A stretch of DNA of 34,182 bases. Source: a virus. The position numbers were made by a program, and so were the translations under genes. The stretch lies in the IMG/VR virus record IMGVR_UViG_3300012206_000089, positions 1 to 34,182 of that record; one strand, given 5' to 3'. The notes beneath the pieces were generated by a model, which was not told the DNA's origin, ran no database searches, and saw only the letters and a list, made by a program, of their open reading frames with translations. Positions 15,266-25,078 of the stretch are shown here, in pieces. Position 1 is the first letter of the stretch, and each line of letters starts with the position of its first letter.

Positions 15266-18200
15266 GTGGGCGACCCCCTCCGCGGGTATCACGTCGGCTG
15301 GCAGGATGAGCCTGAAGAGCAGGATCCGCTCGCGGGCTATTCGGCTGACTGGCGCACCAAGAAGCCCGTCGCCCCTGTTGCGGCTCTGCGGCCGGAGACG
15401 ACGCCGATTCCGCCCGAGCGCGAGGCGGACTTCCAGGCATGGGCTCGTCAGAATCAGATCACTGATCTTGACCATCCTGACAGCCACTACGACTACCGCG
15501 GGGCGTTCCTCGCTGGCGTTAGCCGGGGCCCGGAAGGCCACTGGCCCGACACGTTCAAGCAGCACGGTCATCCGACATTCTCCATCGAATCGCAGTACGC
15601 ACGTGGCCCGGAGGACGCCGGCCACTGGGAAGGCCACCGCTTCGTTCCTGCTCCCGCTCGCCGAACGCCGCGTGTTCGCCCGCGCTTCCCCGAGTACGCC
15701 GAGCCGCCGCGCTACGATCCGCACACCAGCGAGCCGTTGAACGAGGCGGCACGCGAGGCCGAACTCGAAGAGGGCGCCGCGCGCACTTACGCAGGCGAAC
15801 GGGGACGCCAGCAATTGCGGCTCGACATTGAGAGCCCACGGACCAGGGCGCTGGGGTTCGGCCTCGGCATCGGCAAGGGGATCGCCGCCGTGGCCGCGCT
15901 GCCCTTTCAGGCCATCAAGGCGGTCTTCGCGGACCTCACGCCGGAGGAGGCGCGCAATCCCCTGACGCTGGCGGCGGCGACGCGCTACGGCCCAGCCGCA
16001 GTCGAGTACGTGCGTAGCGTGGCCGCGCAGTCCCAAGCGCCGGGTCCCACGGAGACCGAGGCGTTCGTCCAGGGCCTGAATCCGCTGCCGTTCCTTCAGC
16101 GGATCGGGATGCGGGATCCCGAAGCGCTGGGCCAGCTCGGCGGTATGTACTTGGGTGGCCGTGCGGCGGGCGAGGCGATGCGCCCCCGGACTGGGCAGGA
16201 GATTGTGCGCGGCCCGGAGGCGACGGCCGGTGCGCAACAGGCGTTCCGGGATCTGGGACTTGATCCCGCGACGGCCACAGTGGACGATGTCAAGGCAGCG
16301 TTCCGCGAAGCGGCGAAGCGCAGCCACCCCGACGTTGATCCAGCCGTGCGAACGACCCACGGTGGCTCGGCCGACCCGATCGTCGCAGTCCAGGAGTTCG
16401 TCCGGCTGCAGGCGGCTCGAGATGCCGCCCTTGAGGCGCTGGGGCAAGGCCCTCCTGCCCAAGCGGCGCGCCCCGCCCCTGCCGCTTCGCCCCAGCCGCC
16501 GGAGGCGAAGCCGACACCGCCAGGAGCGCCCGAGCAGCCCGCTGTCGCGACTGAGGAGCGCGCGTATCGCGGGCGGCGGACCAAAGTGCCGGAAGGGGGG
16601 CCGGCCCCGACTGCGGCCCCAGGAGCGCCGGCGGCTCCGGCTGTGGTGGCCCCCCCATCTCCTATTAGCCGCCCGGTAACGCCGGCCCCTGAACCCCCAG
16701 TCCCCGATCTACGGGCGATCGAAAACGAGGCGGCGCAGCTTTCCGCCTTGGCGACCCGGACGCCGGAGCAGAACACCCGGCTGCAGCAGCTCGGCGTCGT
16801 GCTACAGGAGCAGGGCACCATGATGGAGCCACCGCCCCCGCTCGAGGAATCTGGGGCCGGTCCTGCTGCCCGGCAGCCGCCGGTCGAGCGCCGCGTCGAG
16901 GAGTACCCCGTCGAGATTGAGCGGCGGCGGGCCGTGGCGGCCCGTGGCGAGGCCGCAGCGCCGGCACCTGCCCCCGGGGGGGCCCAGGAGGGCCCGATCG
17001 CCCCGCCAGCGGCGCCCCAGGAGGAGGAGATTTCACGTGAAACTGCCGAGCCCCCGTACATCCCCGCCGGCGTCCAGCCGCCCGAAGGAGGCGCTGTACC
17101 GCCGGCTCCACGAGGAGAGCCTGCAGGAAAACCGGCCCGACCTCTACCAGGCGCTCCAACAGAGCGGCCAGCTCCAGCCGCACCTGTCGAACGTGGCGCG
17201 GGCGGCGGCGCGGGACCACCAGAGCCATCTGGACTACCTGCGGAAGCACGACCCCTACCAGCAATCCCGGCACGGGAACCCGCGCCAATACGAGAACAGC
17301 CTCGAGGACCGGGCGAGGGAGTTGGTGCTGCACGACCGGGTGCTGGTGCCGTCGAAGGCGGACCAGCGCTTCATGGAGAGCGCGGGCCAGGACGGGGATC
17401 GCCCTACCGGATCACTGCCGCTGATCGCCTGGGCGCAGGCGGACTCCTCACCAAAGCCCGAGACAACGTCGCCGCCGTCCGCCTCCTGAAGCAGCTCGCC
17501 GGCGAGGGCCGCCAGGCGTCGCCGGAGGAGCAGGCGCAGCTCGTCAAGTACGTGGGTTGGGGGGCGCTGCCGCAGGCGTTCAACGTGAGCCACGCCGAGC
17601 TGGGCGAGGTCGCGCGCGAGTTGAAAGACCTACTCACGCCCGACGAGTACGAGAAAGCGCGGGCGTCGACGCCGAACGCGCACTACACGTCCGAAGTGGT
17701 GGTGCGGTCGATCTACGACGGTCTGGACCGGATGGGTCTACCGACCGAGAGCCGCCTACTGGAACCTAGCGCCGGGGTGGGACACTTCCTGGGACTCGGG
17801 CCGGCCCGGGCCCGGTGGACCGCCGTGGAGCTGGACCCGACGACGGTCGGGATCCTGAAGCAACTCTACCCGAACGCGGACGTCCGCGCCGGTGGGTTCG
17901 AGGAGCAGGCGCTGCCGCAGGCGTTCTACCACGCGGCGATCACCAACGTCCCGTTTGGCGATTACTCCGTACACGACCCGGCGTACAACAAGTACGCCTT
18001 CCCGATTCACAACTACTTCGTCGCGAAGATGCTGGATCACGTGCGGCCGGGCGGCGTCGTGGCCGTCATCACCAGCCGCTACGCGATGGATTCGGGCAAG
18101 CACACCAACTGGCGCCGCTATATCGCTGACCGCGCGGACCTGCTCGGTGCCGTCCGGCTCCCAAACACGGCGTTCAAGGCGAACGCGGGCACCGAAGTCG

Positions 18201-21200
18201 TCGCGGACATTCTGTTCCTGCGCCGGCGGCTCGAGGGTGAGCGGCCCGCGGGCGAGTCCTGGGTGAACTCGGTGCCCCGCGACGTCGGCGGCGTCACGGT
18301 GCCGAGAAGCGAATACTTCAGCGAGCACCCCGAGATGGTGCTCGGTACGGAGGCGATGACTGGCACCCAGTACCGCGGCGAGGAGTACACCGTCGAGCCG
18401 CGGGAGGGCGAGGACCTGGCCGCTGCCATGAAGCAGGCGATCGCGAACCTGCCTGAGGACGTGATCGACGCCCTGCCGCCCCAGCCGACCGACCAGGCGA
18501 CGGCCCGCATCGCGTCCGAAGAGGTGGGCTACCGGCTCGAGGGCGGCGAGCTGCAGCTCCACGGCCAGCCAGTGACCGGCGCCCGGGTCGGCCAGCTCAA
18601 GGCGATGGTCCGCGTGCGGGATGCCGCCCGCGAGGTCCTGCGCACCCAGGCCGAGGACGAGCCCGACGCCAGCCAGGTGCAGGCGCGGAAGAAGCTCGCC
18701 GCCGCCTACGACCCGATGGCGCGCAAGTACGGTCCCCTCAACAAGACGGTCAAGTCGGGCGCCGGGCTGCGCCGGCCCAACCTCGAGGTCTTTGCGGAGG
18801 ATCCCGACGTCTCGCTCCTGGCGGCGCTCGAGGACGTGAACGAAGAGGCGGGGACCTACCCCAAGGCCGCGATCTTCACCGAGCGCGTCATCGAGAAGCA
18901 GCCACCCATCAAAGCCGACACGCCGAATGACGCGCTGCTCGCCGTCCTGAACGAGCGCGGCCGGGTCGACATGGACCGGATCAGCGATCTGCTGCACCAA
19001 CCGGCGGAGCAGGTCCGCGAAGCGCTGCGGGGCCTCATCTACGAGGACCCCGCCGGCGGGCTCGAGACGGCCGACAACTACCTGTCGGGGAACGTCCGGG
19101 CGAAGCTGAAAGCCGCCCAGGCGGCGGCGAAGGCGGATCCGCGCTTCCAGGAAAACGTCAAGGCGCTGGAGCAGGTGCAGCCGGAGGACGTCCCGCCATC
19201 CCAGATCGCCGCGTCGCCCGGCGCGCCCTGGGTGCCGGCGGACGACGTCGTGGACTTCGTGGAGGAGACGCTGGGCAAGGGGCAGTACGGCCGGCGCGTC
19301 CGCGTCGCCTACCTGCCGGTCGAAGCCGCCTGGTCGGTCGAGGCGCCCTACGAGGTCGCCAACTCGGTCGTCGCTCGGAAGGAATGGGGGACCCAGCGTG
19401 TGTCGGCGGTGCGTCTCATTGAGGACGCGCTAAACCAGATCGCCACGACCGTCTACGATCCGGGCCCCGAGCCCGGCCAGCGGATCCTGAACGAGAAGGA
19501 GACGATCGCGGCCCGCGAGCTACAACAGAAGCTGCGCGAGCGCTTCGCGGAGTGGGTCTGGAAGGACGAGATCCGCGGCAAGCGGCTGCACCGGGTCTAC
19601 AACGATACCTACAACAACTTCCGGCCCGCCCGCTTCGACGGCTCGTACCTGACCCTGCCCGGCTCCTCGAGCGCGATCAAGCTCCTCCCGCATCAGAAGG
19701 ACGCGATCTGGCGCGGGCTGCAGCAGCGGAAGCTGGGACTCTTCCAGGTCGTCGGCGCCGGCAAGACCTACGAGATGGCCGCGATGGCGATGGAGGCGAA
19801 GCGGCTGGGGCTGACGCACAAGGCCATGCACGTCGTACCCAATCACCTCGTCGGGCAGTTCCAGCGGGACTTTCTGAAGCTCTACCCCGCGGCGCGGCTC
19901 CTCGTCGCGGACGACCGGACCTTCGCCAAGGCGGGCGCGGCGGCGCGGAAGGAGTTTACCGCTCGGGCGGCGACCGGCAACTGGGATTCGATCGTCATCA
20001 CGCATTCGTCGTTCGCCCGGATCCCGATGAGCAAGCAGTTCGAGACCGGCTTCATCAAGGAGATGCTGGGCCAGTACGTCGAGGCGGCCCGGGAGGCCAA
20101 GGAGGGGCGGAATCGTGACCTGACCAAGCTCATCGAGAAGGGGAAGAAGCGGCTCCAGGCCCGGCTCAAGCAGATCGAGAACCGCGAGGCGAAGGACGAT
20201 CTCCTCTCGTTCGAGCACCTGGGCGTCGATTACCTCTTCGCGGACGAAGCGCAGGCGTACAAGAACCTGTACTTCATGACGAAGATGCGGAACGTACCCG
20301 GCGCCGGGCAGCTCACGCAGCGGTCGATGGATATGTACCTGAAGAGCCGCTACCTCGACCAGTCGGGCGGCCGGCTCGTGCTCTCGACCGGGACGCCGAT
20401 CTCCAACACCATCAGCGAGATGTTCACGATGCAGCGCTACCTGCAGCCCGAGTTGCTCCGGGAGCGCGGCATCGAGCACTTCGACGCCTGGGCGGCGGCC
20501 TTCGGGGAAGCACGCACCGCCCTCGAGCTGGCCCCCTCGGGCGGTGGGTACCGCATGAATACGCGCTTTGCCTACTTCAAGAACGTAGGCGAACTCGCGC
20601 AGCTCTTCCGCGCGATGGCGGACGTGAAGCTGGCGGAGGACCTGAACCTCCCGATCCCGAAACTCCGGGGCGGGAAGCCCCAGCCCGTCGTCGTGCCCGG
20701 CCGACCGGAGCTAAAGGCGTACATCGAGGCGCTGGTCAAGCGTGCCGCGGCGATCAAGGCGCGCCAGGTCGACCCGACCGTCGACAACATGCTGAAGATC
20801 ACGCACGATGGCCGCTTCGCTGCCCTCGACATGCGGCTCGTCGACCCGATGCTCGACGAGGGTCCGCACAGCAAGATCGCCGCCGTGGCCGAGCAGGTCC
20901 ACCGGATTTGGCAGGAGCACGCGAAGGACCGCGCGACGCAACTCATCTTCCTGAACGCCGTGCGGCCCGGGTTCGAGAAGCTGGACGTGTACGGCGAGGT
21001 GAAGCGGGCGATGATCGCGCGCGGGATCCCCGCCGAGGAGATCGCCTACGTGCACGATGCGGACACTGATCTGAGGAAGGAGACGCTGTTCCGCCGGGTG
21101 CGGGAAGGCCGCGTGCGCGTGATGATGGGCTCGATTCAGAAAATGGGGATGGGCACGAACGTGCAGGACCGGCTGCTGGCGCTGCACCACGTCGATGCGC

Positions 21201-24200
21201 CCTGGCGGCCCGCCGACATCGAGCAGGGGGACGGGCGGATCCTGCGCCGCGGAAACACTCACCCCGAGGTGCAGATCTACCACTACGTCACCGAAGGGAG
21301 CTTCGACAGCTATATCTGGCAGATGCTCGAGCGCAAGGCGCGCTCGAGCGACCAGATGATGAAGGCCGAAGCCTCGACCCGGACGATCGAGGACGTCGAC
21401 GGGCGGGCGCTCACCTTCGCGGAGATCAAGGCCATCTCAACCGGGAATCCTCTGGTCATGGAGAAGGCATCGGTCGACGCCGAGATACAGCGGTTGAATC
21501 GCCTGGCATCGTCGCACCGCGACCGTCAGTTCCAAATCCGGCAGGACTTGGCCGGGATGCCCGACCGCCAAGCCGGACTCGAGAAGTACATCGCGAACGT
21601 GGCGGCGGATCAGGCGAAACTCGTCGACGTCGCGGGCAAGGCGTTCACGGTGAAGCTGGGCGACCAGACGTTCGTCGGCCGGCCGGAGGCCGGCGCCCGG
21701 CTCGTGGATCTCCGCGGGAAGTTGGCGGCGGGCGACCCGACGCAGGTCGTGCGGCTCGGGAAGTACGCCGGGCTCGACCTCATGTTCACCATGTCCTTCG
21801 GGCATCCCCAGATGATGCTGCAGGGCGAGCAGAGCTACGCGACGCCGATGCCGGAGACAGTGCAGGGCGTCGTGCAGGCCCTCGAGTATCTCCCCAAGCG
21901 TCTCTCGATCGAGCGGCAGAACGCGATCGACCGGCTCGCCAATTTCCAGAAACAGGCCGCCGATCTCGCCCGCCTGAAGGACGAGCCGTTCGCCCAGGCC
22001 GAGGCGCTGGCGAAGCTGGCGCGCCGACAGGAGGAGTTGAACCGGCAACTCGACCTCGACAAGTCGGAGGCGAACGAGGTGGCCGAGGAGGCCGGGATTC
22101 CCGAGGAGGGCACCCAGGACGCGGAGGACGGCCCGGCCGTCGTCGATCTCGAGGACGCCTTGGCCGAGGCGGCCGGGACACCCGAGGGGGAACCCCCTGC
22201 GGCGCTGTCACCAGCGATGAACCAGTCCCTACGCGAGCAGCTCGTCGACGCGCTCAAACTCTCGCACGCGGACGCCGAGCGCCTGAGCGACAGCGACGTC
22301 GCGCGCGAAGCGGTGAAGCAGGGAATCCTGGACGACGTCACGCAGCGGGACCTCGTGGAGAACGTGCGGCGCTGGATCAGCGAGTCCGGGGCGGGGCTGT
22401 CGCAGCGTGAGATGGACGACGCCGAGGTGGATGCCGAGCTGCGGAAGGCGGACGTGGACGGCACGCCGCATATCTACGCCGAGAAACAGCCCGAGGGGTT
22501 GGGGTTCATCTCCAACTACTTCCTGCCGCCGTCGTGGGCAATGAACCGGCTGACCTACTCGAAGAATCCCGACACCGCCGCGGCGGCGCGGATCGGGGAG
22601 CGGATGGTGGATCTGGGCCGGAACGCGCACCTCGCGCTCTCGCGCTACGCCGACCAGCGGGAGGCGCTGGTGCGTCAGACCGAGAAGGCGTTGGACAAGC
22701 GTGAGCTGGAACATCTCGACAGGCTGCTGCGTACCGTCGCGCGCACCGAGGAACTCCCACCCGGCACACCGGCGAAGGTCGCGGCGGCCCACGGCGCCTG
22801 GCGCCGGCAGTTCCTCGAGGACAAGCGCCTCATGGGGAAGATGCGCCAGCTCGTCCTCCGGGGGCGCTCCAAGGCGATCCTAGAGACCGCGCTCGCGGAG
22901 TGGCCGGAAGGGATGCCGGCGCCCGACTTCGACACGACCCCGGTCAACCGCCGCCGGCTCTTGGATGTCGCGGACGATCACGGCATCAGCTCGAATCCGA
23001 CGACGCGGGAGCAGTGGCAGGCCCTCTACGAGCAGCTCAACGCGGAAAAGGCGCGTGTCGCGAAGCCGGCCTACATGGAGTCGCCCGATCTCCGTGCCAC
23101 GTTCGCCTATCTCCGCGGTGAGGGCGGGATCGACGCCTACGCGCCCGAGGTGCACCTGGGCGACTGGAAGGTGCGAGCCGGGCCGCTCACGAAGCGGTTC
23201 ACCGACCGGATCGACGCCCTGGACTACGCCCGTCTCCTCCTCGAGTCGGGGCAGTACCACGAGGACATCACGATCGTCCGGGACGCCTACCTGCCGGACT
23301 ACGGCGTGCACCTCTCGCGGAAGGCATGGATGGCGATGCGGTCCAAGCTCGCCCAGGTCGCCGGCGAGGAGTCCGCCCAGGTCGCCATGCAGGCGGGGAA
23401 GGTCAGGATCCGCCCGCGGTCCCGGTTCTTCGCCCACGGCCAGCACCGCGCCGTCCACCTCGAGACCTACGAGAAGGACTTCTCGAAGTACATCCGCACG
23501 TACAACTGGCGGCTGGCGCGCTACCTCGCCTTCCAGCCCTTCCGCCACGCGGCGACCGATCTCTTGGAGACGCTGCCCTACGACGGCGGCTGGCGCGACT
23601 GGGCCGAGGCCTACGTCGCCGGCGTCCAGGGCGTGCCGGGCGAGCTGACGACGAGCATCAATAACACGCTGACGCACCTGCTGCGCGGCTACGGCGGTCC
23701 CATCCCCCTGCAGACCGGCGCGGGCATGTGGCAGCGGCTCGTCTCCTTCTGGCTCGGCGGCTACAACCCGGTCTGGCCGGTGCTGCACACGATTCAGTAC
23801 ATGACGAACGTGCCGAGCGCCTTCGAGCAGGACGGTCACAAGTGGGCGTGGCGCGGGCTCACCGAACTCGTGAAAGGAAGCCCCGAGTCCACGGCAGCGA
23901 TCGACGCCGCCGGGATCCGCTTCCAGCATCCCTCGTACGCCGTCTCCGAGTACCTGCCCCGGGGTGTCGGCGGTAAAGGCGAGGCGTGGTGGCACCCGAT
24001 GTGGATGTTCAACACCGCGCTGGACGCGATGCGCTCGGCCACGGCGCTGGCGAAGTATTACGAGCAGCGGGCGGCCGGCCGCGCCGTCGCGGATGCCCAA
24101 GCCGCAGCCACGCGGTTTGTACGCGACACCTACTTCGACTTCTCGATGGCCGATGCACCGCGAGTCATGCGGAACCCGGCGGGTCGCGTGCTCGGCCAGC

Positions 24201-25078
24201 TCCAGCTCTACGGTCTGAACCAACTCCTCTTCGCAGAGGACGTGTTCCGCCGCGGCAACTACCGGCAGAAAGCCGCCTTCACGTTCCAGACGTGGGCGTG
24301 GATCGGCGCGGCGGGGCTCATGGCGACGTGGCCGCTCTTCGTCCTCAACTGGATCGTCGGGAAAACGGGCTGGTTCCGGGACCGGAACGGGCGCAAGGAC
24401 ACGCCGTGGGGCGCCCTCTGGGATCATCTCGGGCCGGCCAACGCGACGCGCTCGCTCGCCGCGTTCAAGTACGGGATCCTGGGGCTCTTCGGGATCAATC
24501 TGTCGGAGCACATCGGCATGACCGGGCCCTCGGGCTGGCGGATGCCGGTGCCGGCTGGGCTCATCAAGAAGGCGGCGGATGCGCTGACGGCGGCGGATCC
24601 TCGCCGGCGGGCCGCCGCGGCGCGCCAGCTCCAGCCCGTCATCGTCCAGCGGCTGCAACGCGCCTGGGCCGCGGCGCACGAGCACGTCATCCGGGACAGC
24701 TACGGCCGCATCATCCAGGACACGACGACGGCCGGCGATCCGCTCCGCCTCGCCGCGGGCTTTCAGTCAATCACGCAGGCCGAGCGGCAGGACCAGATCG
24801 ACCGCGAGCGCGAGGTCATCGCGGACTACCGCGACGCGCGGATCGGTTGGCTCGAGCAAGTAAAGGCCGCCTACGAGCAGGGCGGCTGGGATGCGGCCAG
24901 TGCCGTGCTCGAGGAAGCTCGGCGCGACAGTATCTTCCTCACCGGCCAGGATGTGCGCACGTACATCCGCCGCGGGGAAGAGAGCGAGGCCGAGCGGCGC
25001 CGGCGCGCGACGCCACCGGCGCTGCGGCCCAGCTTCGGGATGCCGGGTATGCCGCGCCGGAGGACTCGGATTCCATGA
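15266..25078 (+). CDS. Giant polyvalent protein: J-domain, DarB-like methylase, SNF2-type helicase, membrane domain
   Basis: GTG start; 3270 residues without a stop. Seen in order: two DPLxGYxxxW units (3-12, 20-29); a virion-protein motif with HYDYR (74-78) and HPTFS (102-106); a J-domain (about 322-405) with the HPD triad at 354-356; a Pro/Ala/Gly-rich linker (about 405-712); an adenine-methylase core with LLEPSAGVG (831-839) and NVPF (894-897); an SF2/SNF2-type helicase with VVGAGKT (Lys1500), DEAQ (1660-1663), STGTP (1707-1711) and QGDGRILRRG (1987-1996); a long helical region; and a hydrophobic stretch near 3008-3035 after RNPAGRVLGQLQLYGLNQL. Methylase-helicase fusions of this type include phage P1 DarB, packaged and injected to protect DNA from restriction. 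The overall form fits the polyvalent proteins of phages and conjugative elements. Ejection with the DNA is inferred. Residues 591-712 look like a shadow of another frame. Confidence 0.85.
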   Translation: MGDPLRGYHVGWQDEPEEQDPLAGYSADWRTKKPVAPVAALRPETTPIPPEREADFQAWARQNQITDLDHPDSHYDYRGAFLAGVSRGPEGHWPDTFKQHGHPTFSIESQYARGPEDAGHWEGHRFVPAPARRTPRVRPRFPEYAEPPRYDPHTSEPLNEAAREAELEEGAARTYAGERGRQQLRLDIESPRTRALGFGLGIGKGIAAVAALPFQAIKAVFADLTPEEARNPLTLAAATRYGPAAVEYVRSVAAQSQAPGPTETEAFVQGLNPLPFLQRIGMRDPEALGQLGGMYLGGRAAGEAMRPRTGQEIVRGPEATAGAQQAFRDLGLDPATATVDDVKAAFREAAKRSHPDVDPAVRTTHGGSADPIVAVQEFVRLQAARDAALEALGQGPPAQAARPAPAASPQPPEAKPTPPGAPEQPAVATEERAYRGRRTKVPEGGPAPTAAPGAPAAPAVVAPPSPISRPVTPAPEPPVPDLRAIENEAAQLSALATRTPEQNTRLQQLGVVLQEQGTMMEPPPPLEESGAGPAARQPPVERRVEEYPVEIERRRAVAARGEAAAPAPAPGGAQEGPIAPPAAPQEEEISRETAEPPYIPAGVQPPEGGAVPPAPRGEPAGKPARPLPGAPTERPAPAAPVERGAGGGAGPPEPSGLPAEARPLPAIPAREPAPIREQPRGPGEGVGAARPGAGAVEGGPALHGERGPGRGSPYRITAADRLGAGGLLTKARDNVAAVRLLKQLAGEGRQASPEEQAQLVKYVGWGALPQAFNVSHAELGEVARELKDLLTPDEYEKARASTPNAHYTSEVVVRSIYDGLDRMGLPTESRLLEPSAGVGHFLGLGPARARWTAVELDPTTVGILKQLYPNADVRAGGFEEQALPQAFYHAAITNVPFGDYSVHDPAYNKYAFPIHNYFVAKMLDHVRPGGVVAVITSRYAMDSGKHTNWRRYIADRADLLGAVRLPNTAFKANAGTEVVADILFLRRRLEGERPAGESWVNSVPRDVGGVTVPRSEYFSEHPEMVLGTEAMTGTQYRGEEYTVEPREGEDLAAAMKQAIANLPEDVIDALPPQPTDQATARIASEEVGYRLEGGELQLHGQPVTGARVGQLKAMVRVRDAAREVLRTQAEDEPDASQVQARKKLAAAYDPMARKYGPLNKTVKSGAGLRRPNLEVFAEDPDVSLLAALEDVNEEAGTYPKAAIFTERVIEKQPPIKADTPNDALLAVLNERGRVDMDRISDLLHQPAEQVREALRGLIYEDPAGGLETADNYLSGNVRAKLKAAQAAAKADPRFQENVKALEQVQPEDVPPSQIAASPGAPWVPADDVVDFVEETLGKGQYGRRVRVAYLPVEAAWSVEAPYEVANSVVARKEWGTQRVSAVRLIEDALNQIATTVYDPGPEPGQRILNEKETIAARELQQKLRERFAEWVWKDEIRGKRLHRVYNDTYNNFRPARFDGSYLTLPGSSSAIKLLPHQKDAIWRGLQQRKLGLFQVVGAGKTYEMAAMAMEAKRLGLTHKAMHVVPNHLVGQFQRDFLKLYPAARLLVADDRTFAKAGAAARKEFTARAATGNWDSIVITHSSFARIPMSKQFETGFIKEMLGQYVEAAREAKEGRNRDLTKLIEKGKKRLQARLKQIENREAKDDLLSFEHLGVDYLFADEAQAYKNLYFMTKMRNVPGAGQLTQRSMDMYLKSRYLDQSGGRLVLSTGTPISNTISEMFTMQRYLQPELLRERGIEHFDAWAAAFGEARTALELAPSGGGYRMNTRFAYFKNVGELAQLFRAMADVKLAEDLNLPIPKLRGGKPQPVVVPGRPELKAYIEALVKRAAAIKARQVDPTVDNMLKITHDGRFAALDMRLVDPMLDEGPHSKIAAVAEQVHRIWQEHAKDRATQLIFLNAVRPGFEKLDVYGEVKRAMIARGIPAEEIAYVHDADTDLRKETLFRRVREGRVRVMMGSIQKMGMGTNVQDRLLALHHVDAPWRPADIEQGDGRILRRGNTHPEVQIYHYVTEGSFDSYIWQMLERKARSSDQMMKAEASTRTIEDVDGRALTFAEIKAISTGNPLVMEKASVDAEIQRLNRLASSHRDRQFQIRQDLAGMPDRQAGLEKYIANVAADQAKLVDVAGKAFTVKLGDQTFVGRPEAGARLVDLRGKLAAGDPTQVVRLGKYAGLDLMFTMSFGHPQMMLQGEQSYATPMPETVQGVVQALEYLPKRLSIERQNAIDRLANFQKQAADLARLKDEPFAQAEALAKLARRQEELNRQLDLDKSEANEVAEEAGIPEEGTQDAEDGPAVVDLEDALAEAAGTPEGEPPAALSPAMNQSLREQLVDALKLSHADAERLSDSDVAREAVKQGILDDVTQRDLVENVRRWISESGAGLSQREMDDAEVDAELRKADVDGTPHIYAEKQPEGLGFISNYFLPPSWAMNRLTYSKNPDTAAAARIGERMVDLGRNAHLALSRYADQREALVRQTEKALDKRELEHLDRLLRTVARTEELPPGTPAKVAAAHGAWRRQFLEDKRLMGKMRQLVLRGRSKAILETALAEWPEGMPAPDFDTTPVNRRRLLDVADDHGISSNPTTREQWQALYEQLNAEKARVAKPAYMESPDLRATFAYLRGEGGIDAYAPEVHLGDWKVRAGPLTKRFTDRIDALDYARLLLESGQYHEDITIVRDAYLPDYGVHLSRKAWMAMRSKLAQVAGEESAQVAMQAGKVRIRPRSRFFAHGQHRAVHLETYEKDFSKYIRTYNWRLARYLAFQPFRHAATDLLETLPYDGGWRDWAEAYVAGVQGVPGELTTSINNTLTHLLRGYGGPIPLQTGAGMWQRLVSFWLGGYNPVWPVLHTIQYMTNVPSAFEQDGHKWAWRGLTELVKGSPESTAAIDAAGIRFQHPSYAVSEYLPRGVGGKGEAWWHPMWMFNTALDAMRSATALAKYYEQRAAGRAVADAQAAATRFVRDTYFDFSMADAPRVMRNPAGRVLGQLQLYGLNQLLFAEDVFRRGNYRQKAAFTFQTWAWIGAAGLMATWPLFVLNWIVGKTGWFRDRNGRKDTPWGALWDHLGPANATRSLAAFKYGILGLFGINLSEHIGMTGPSGWRMPVPAGLIKKAADALTAADPRRRAAAARQLQPVIVQRLQRAWAAAHEHVIRDSYGRIIQDTTTAGDPLRLAAGFQSITQAERQDQIDREREVIADYRDARIGWLEQVKAAYEQGGWDAASAVLEEARRDSIFLTGQDVRTYIRRGEESEAERRRRATPPALRPSFGMPGMPRRRTRIP
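17031..17043. promoter_or_regulatory. parS-like palindrome
   Basis: TTTCACGTGAAAC matches 13 consecutive bases of the conserved bacterial parS site (TGTTTCACGTGAAACA), and TTTCACGTGAAA is a perfect 12-bp palindrome. The flanking bases differ from the consensus. Host ParB binds such sites. The site spans the GTG start codon of the embedded gene. No parA or parB gene is in the window. Function is not shown. Confidence 0.5.
17037..17489 (+). CDS. Embedded TnpV-like gene in a second frame of the giant gene
   Basis: GTG start 9 bases after AGGAGG (within GGAGGAGGA at 17020-17028). The 150-residue frame reads ALYRRLHEESLQENRPDLYQ, then ALQQSGQLQPHLSNVARAAA and, later, YENSLEDRARELVLHDRVLVP. This is the layout of TnpV-like proteins: R-x-x-x-L-x-E-x-x-P-x-L-Y, S-G-x-L-x-x-H-L, then an A-x-E-L/I-V-L end. 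From about 17085 to 17400 nearly every third base in this frame is G or C, while the giant frame has mixed third bases and reads as Pro/Ala/Gly low complexity. After about 17400 the giant frame regains the normal pattern, so the last ~30 residues may be unselected. It is either an overprinted gene or a segment of the giant protein displaced by two compensating frameshifts. Confidence 0.6.
   Translation: MKLPSPRTSPPASSRPKEALYRRLHEESLQENRPDLYQALQQSGQLQPHLSNVARAAARDHQSHLDYLRKHDPYQQSRHGNPRQYENSLEDRARELVLHDRVLVPSKADQRFMESAGQDGDRPTGSLPLIAWAQADSSPKPETTSPPSAS

Noticed and set aside
14063-16462. Minus-strand open frame of 799 codons opposite the internal virion and giant genes
   Set aside because: Composition is Arg/Leu/Ala-rich shadow, no family resemblance, and the + strand codons show the expected G/C third bases.
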